From assembly GCA_000708835.1 (NCBI GenBank), contig DF237056.1, positions 62,001 through 126,000 of the forward strand: 64,000 bases of DNA, read 5' to 3'. This DNA is from Klebsormidium nitens. Its lineage: Eukaryota; Streptophyta; Klebsormidiophyceae; Klebsormidiales; Klebsormidiaceae. A model generated the notes under the pieces. The model was not told where the DNA came from, made no database searches, and worked only from the letters and a program-made list of their open reading frames with translations. The translations under genes and the position numbers were made by a program. Numbering within the stretch: position 1 is the stretch's first letter; each line of letters starts with the position of its first letter. Positions 60,601 to 64,000 of this stretch are shown in pieces.

Positions 60601-63600
60601 TGTCGCTGGTATGCTCAGAGGGCTGGCCGCAAGAGCAGACAACCCGGCCTAAGCTTAGGTAAGCGCATTGGATCTCTTGGTCAGAATCCGTCTGCGCCCT
60701 GCCGCGGATGAATGTCCGGACTCCATTCCTGGTGAGTTCAGCTCGCTTTAAGCTCCGCAAGGAAGGCAGATCAGCAAAACGGCTATTGAGGTTGACAACC
60801 ACAATCAGACGGTTCCAAAAGCCTCACCTGAAAGTTGTTGAGCTCCTCGTCGCTCAGGATCCCGTCCTTGTCCTCGTCGCACAGTGTGAATATCCTCTTG
60901 AGGGCGCGTGTACACCGCGGGGTGAGGCGCTGCGTGCGTGAGTCGTACAGGGGCGGCAGCGGGTGCATTACCGCCTTCTGCGCGTAATAGAAGACCTCCC
61001 CGACCTGGGTGCCCGCCTTTGCCGAGCACTCCAGGGTGGTTTCGACCTCGGGGAACTCATTCATCAGCTCCGTAGCCACCTGATGGTAAGGAATGTGTCA
61101 GAGAAGAATGTGTCAAGAAATAGATTGGAGTAGGTTATCCTGAGGTGCAAGTTTAGTAAGCAATCCTGAGGTGACCTTTCTGACAAAACTAGGTTCTTGA
61201 AGGGGCAAGGTAATTTAGGCAACCCTGAGGTGAGCTTTCTGATTGAACTAGGTTTGTTGAAGGCGCGAAATAAAACAAGGCTCACCCTGAGGTGAAAGGT
61301 AAGTGCCGAGTGCCTACATAGAAGCAAATCGAGCCAGCCGGCAAGAACGTCATCACTACCACAAGCTCCATGCGAGAGGTGCTCCACAATAAGTGAAGCA
61401 ATGAACAGCCTAGGAATCGACGGGGCAACGAAACGATGGAGGCGATGCTCACGCCAAGCTTGGCCAACCTTATTCAAACAGTCCCGTAGATACGCACTGG
61501 CACTTACTGGATCAACCATCGTAAGATCCTTTTCAGCCCCACAAATATAGACCAGCCCCACGATCACAAACCTTTCTGGTATGTCCAATCTCCAGAATCC
61601 CACCTTTGACCGCTGAATTGGATAAAGCACGGGCCTGGAAGCATGCTCCTCAGGGAAACTTGCATGCCGCCCTTACCTGTTCCAGTGCCGGTTGCCTGTC
61701 TGTCCTGAGGTCTTGCTTGCACCCCACCAGGCAGATCGGCGCCTTGAGCTTCAACCGCCGCACCTCCGGTAGCCAGTGCGATCGCAACCGGCTGAACGTC
61801 TCCTGCCGGTCAGTCGCATATGTGATGATAATGGCGTCCGCTTTTTTGAGCTCCTGCTCCACCGTGGGCCTGCGCGCAAGTACTTGTGGTGAATGAAGGG
61901 TGGACGTCCTTCCTACTTTGTTCTCCTTCTTTACTTTGTCAGACATTCCCCAGGCTAGTGTTCACCGATCACAATGTGACCACAATAATCATGGCGTCCG
62001 CGGTCAGCCTGCTCAACCCAGGTCCTGCATGCATCTGATTGTGATCCCTTGCTTGCACTTGGTGGATCCTTCGCTAACTAATTGTCCTCCTCTTACACTT
62101 TTCCGACCGCTGTATGCTTTTCACTACCCTTCTTTTCTCAGACTATCCTTCTTCGGTGCATTTTGTTATCAGCCAACACCAAGCAGATTCCTGAAGCATG
62201 CTACTAAACGATGGCTCATTATCAGCGTAACCCTCTTTCTCTCCTCTCGAGGATCTCCGCTTAATACTTTGAGGATTGCTGTCGCAACCAGCTTTGCATA
62301 GAAGCGCACTGAACCACGTCATCATGGGAAGCACAGACTGCTTATATTGAACCTTTCGGAACCCAACAACAACGTCAGAGCCAGAGTTCCTAGTGTTCAG
62401 TGACTCCACCAACTCACCAACAGCAGGACATTATGAGCAGATGGCATGTCATTGTCCAACTCTCAGAGGCAAGGCAATAAAACAAGGCGGGGATCGATGA
62501 CGGGAGGCTGCTCCTTTGAGAGTACCACCACCAACCATCTCAAACCTCAAATGCATGTGAGTGATGCACACCAAGGGGTGCAAAAAAAGCTGAAAGAAAA
62601 CCGAGCGATATATGGCAGACATGCACGCGTAGAGCTTCAGAGAACGGATTAAACCAATATCATCGCTCCGAAGAGCTCGGCGCCCACTGAGAACCAGCGG
62701 GCGGGTTTGTATGTGTATGATCTCATCAGCAGCCAACGAACGTGCAAACGAGGCGCTTGCATTTCCAATTTGCTTGGACAACCCTGGAGAACCCTAAATG
62801 CTTGTAACCTGGAAACGTGCTGAAAATCTGGGGATATAAACCAGAGGCAGAGCTTACCGAGCAGAAGGCCAAGATTCTTAAGGCTCCTTATATATTGCAA
62901 GTCATTGAGGTAATATAAAAGTTTCGCTCTTTCGCTGTGCTTATGGTTGTGACAAAATCTGCAGCCAGCTTGCTGAGAGAAACATTCCCAAGATAGAACT
63001 ACAAAGTGGAAGCTTCATGCAAGTGTAAGCAGGCCACCTCAAAGGGACAAGCAACTTCTGGTCAAGCAACACATGACCTGGTTAAGCAACTGTGTCTTCA
63101 ACTCCCATCACAGAAGACCAGGAAAAGAATGCTGCACAGCAAGTTTTGCAATTCTGCCCTAATTCATCCCAGAACACAGGTTCTCCTCCAGCAAGAGCTC
63201 TGACAGCAAGAGCTCTGACAGCAATGCAAAGACGGACAGAGAAACCTTGTAAGACCCACAGCAAGCTTCAGCAAGCTTCAGATAGTACCACTGAGGATCT
63301 AAGCATGCTGCTACACTAAAGCAATCGACTGGTAGCTAAAACCAAGCGAACCTAAGAGCTGGTTCCGCAAAAGCAAGCCATCATGCAATTCGCAACAACA
63401 GCGGCACTTAGAAGCATCAAGTTCAACCAAAAACGAACAATTGTGTGTACAAGGTCTTGGCGGCCAAACAGACTTCCTGTCAGTGATAGCTGCATGGCAA
63501 GTGCCTGGGATTCAAACTTCATAGCACAGCAGCCCACCAAAGTGCGTAAATAACCTTCCCAAGATACGGGCCTCCCTCTGACATTGAAAAAGGAACAGCA

Positions 63601-63959
63601 TTGCGGTTGGAATGCAGACCAATCTGCTTCATGTGCATGCTGCAAGCGCCATGTTGACCAATCACAACTTGGAACCATTGCCGTTGCAGATCCAAACAGG
63701 TGCTTAGTACTTATTTGCAGAACCAGATGAGCTCAAAAATCAGCCAAAATTCTTACCAGTCCTCCTGCCGGCTTGACGTGTCGACCACAAGTACAGGCAT
63801 GCGCTCCGGCAGCAGATCAGGTGGCAACCTGGTGAGAGGAAGGACTGGGGGAACTTGCTCGGGCCACTGGTCTGACGCAGCCACAGTGATCAGTGAGGTC
63901 TTCCCCGTCTTTGAGTCCCCAACCAGAACCACGCGGACATGGTCCCGCTGCTGCCCCAT
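54678..63959 (-). CDS. Mitochondrial Rho GTPase (Miro), complete, 637 residues
   Basis: Minus-strand exons: 63959-63757, 61869-61677, 61079-60828, 60471-60304, 59520-59431, 59109-58985, 58479-58395, 57974-57760, 57269-57200, 56822-56710, 55940-55796, 55230-55159 and 54860-54678; total 1,914 bases. Order: GTPase 1 (P-loop GDSKTGKTS at 14-22, GCKQD at 117-121, CSA), EF-hand 1 loop at 200-211 ([12 protein letters not shown]), EF-hand 2 loop at 322-333 ([12 protein letters not shown]), GTPase 2 (P-loop GPSGVGKS at 428-435, VAAKRD as the base motif), then a C-terminal membrane anchor at about 608-629 with a short basic tail. Miro sits on the outer mitochondrial membrane, senses calcium and controls mitochondrial movement and shape. 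In plants it is needed for embryo and pollen function. Length matches plant Miro. The switch II region reads DTSS instead of the DTAG of Ras-like GTPases. Intron 1 is about 1.9 kb. Confidence 0.96.
59953..60007. repeat. Short tandem duplication in a Miro intron
   Basis: GGTGACTCAATCAGTGTATCG at 59953-59973 recurs with one change at 59987-60007, a 34-base period. A pyrimidine-rich tract of CTTTTCT words follows at about 60040-60092. Both lie in the intron between exons 4 and 5 of Miro. Confidence 0.7.
61132..61300. repeat. Degenerate 59-base tandem repeat in a Miro intron
   Basis: A unit containing CCTGAGGTGA then CTTTCTGA and AACTAGGTT...TTGAAGG is seen at 61161-61205 and 61220-61264. Partial copies of CCTGAGGTG occur at about 61138 and 61285. 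It lies just upstream, on the transcribed strand, of exon 3 of Miro. Confidence 0.65.
63189..63285. repeat. Short microrepeats in Miro intron 1
   Basis: Two copies of the 15-base unit CAGCAAGAGCTCTGA are followed further on by two copies of CAGCAAGCTT. These are simple local slippage products in intron 1. Confidence 0.6.
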
Positions 63960-64000
63960 GCTTGATGCTCTCTCGAAGAAACAAAGGCAAACGCTCGGAA

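Noticed and set aside
1-64000. CRISPR arrays, operons, ribosome binding sites, rRNA or tRNA genes
   Set aside because: No regular spacer-repeat arrays and no tRNA or rRNA signatures were seen. The intron-rich genes show this is nuclear eukaryotic DNA, so bacterial features are not expected.

Overview
The window is nuclear DNA from a eukaryote of the green lineage. All large genes are split by GT-AG introns that keep a consistent reading phase, mostly about 100 to 1,000 bases long. Two families are plant-type: an SBP-box transcription factor and a PWWP plus RRM-like chromatin protein. A flagellar central-apparatus gene (SPEF2/CPC1 type) means a plant with motile cells. Together with GC-rich exons and fairly compact introns, this best fits a streptophyte alga such as Klebsormidium. 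That assignment is inference. Liverworts and mosses also keep flagellar genes, but their genomes are more AT-rich.

Layout: (1) 1-12751, + strand, the C-terminal 1,603 residues of a SPEF2/CPC1-like protein in at least 20 exons. (2) 12752-19032, mostly non-coding, with a small secreted-protein gene on the - strand (17150-15797), a cysteine-rich - strand open frame (about 14440-14172), a possible PB1-like fragment (18384-17953) and a 12-base minisatellite. (3) 26621-19033, - strand, a 1,267-residue PWWP protein in nine exons, with several decayed copies of its own splice-junction sequence. (4) 26622-28688, a divergent intergenic region holding a MITE-like element. (5) 28689-33170, + strand, mitochondrial cardiolipin synthase in eight exons. 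(6) 33171-37652, an intergenic region rich in repeats and palindromes. (7) 37653-42535, + strand, an SBP-box transcription factor in four exons. (8) 48162-43875, - strand, a membrane-anchored GT4 glycosyltransferase with a large unrecognised C-terminal domain and a 21-base microexon. (9) 53042-50132, - strand, a dehydrin-like LEA protein in four exons. (10) 63959-54678, - strand, the complete mitochondrial Rho GTPase Miro in 13 exons.

The genes are not an operon and each has its own job: ciliary motility (SPEF2), chromatin and transcription (PWWP protein, SBP factor), mitochondrial membrane lipid and mitochondrial dynamics (cardiolipin synthase, Miro), endomembrane glycosylation (GT4) and desiccation or cold tolerance (dehydrin). 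Exon boundaries were worked out by hand from splice sites and phase. For each complete gene the exon lengths sum to a multiple of three, which is a useful internal check. No transcript or database evidence was available.
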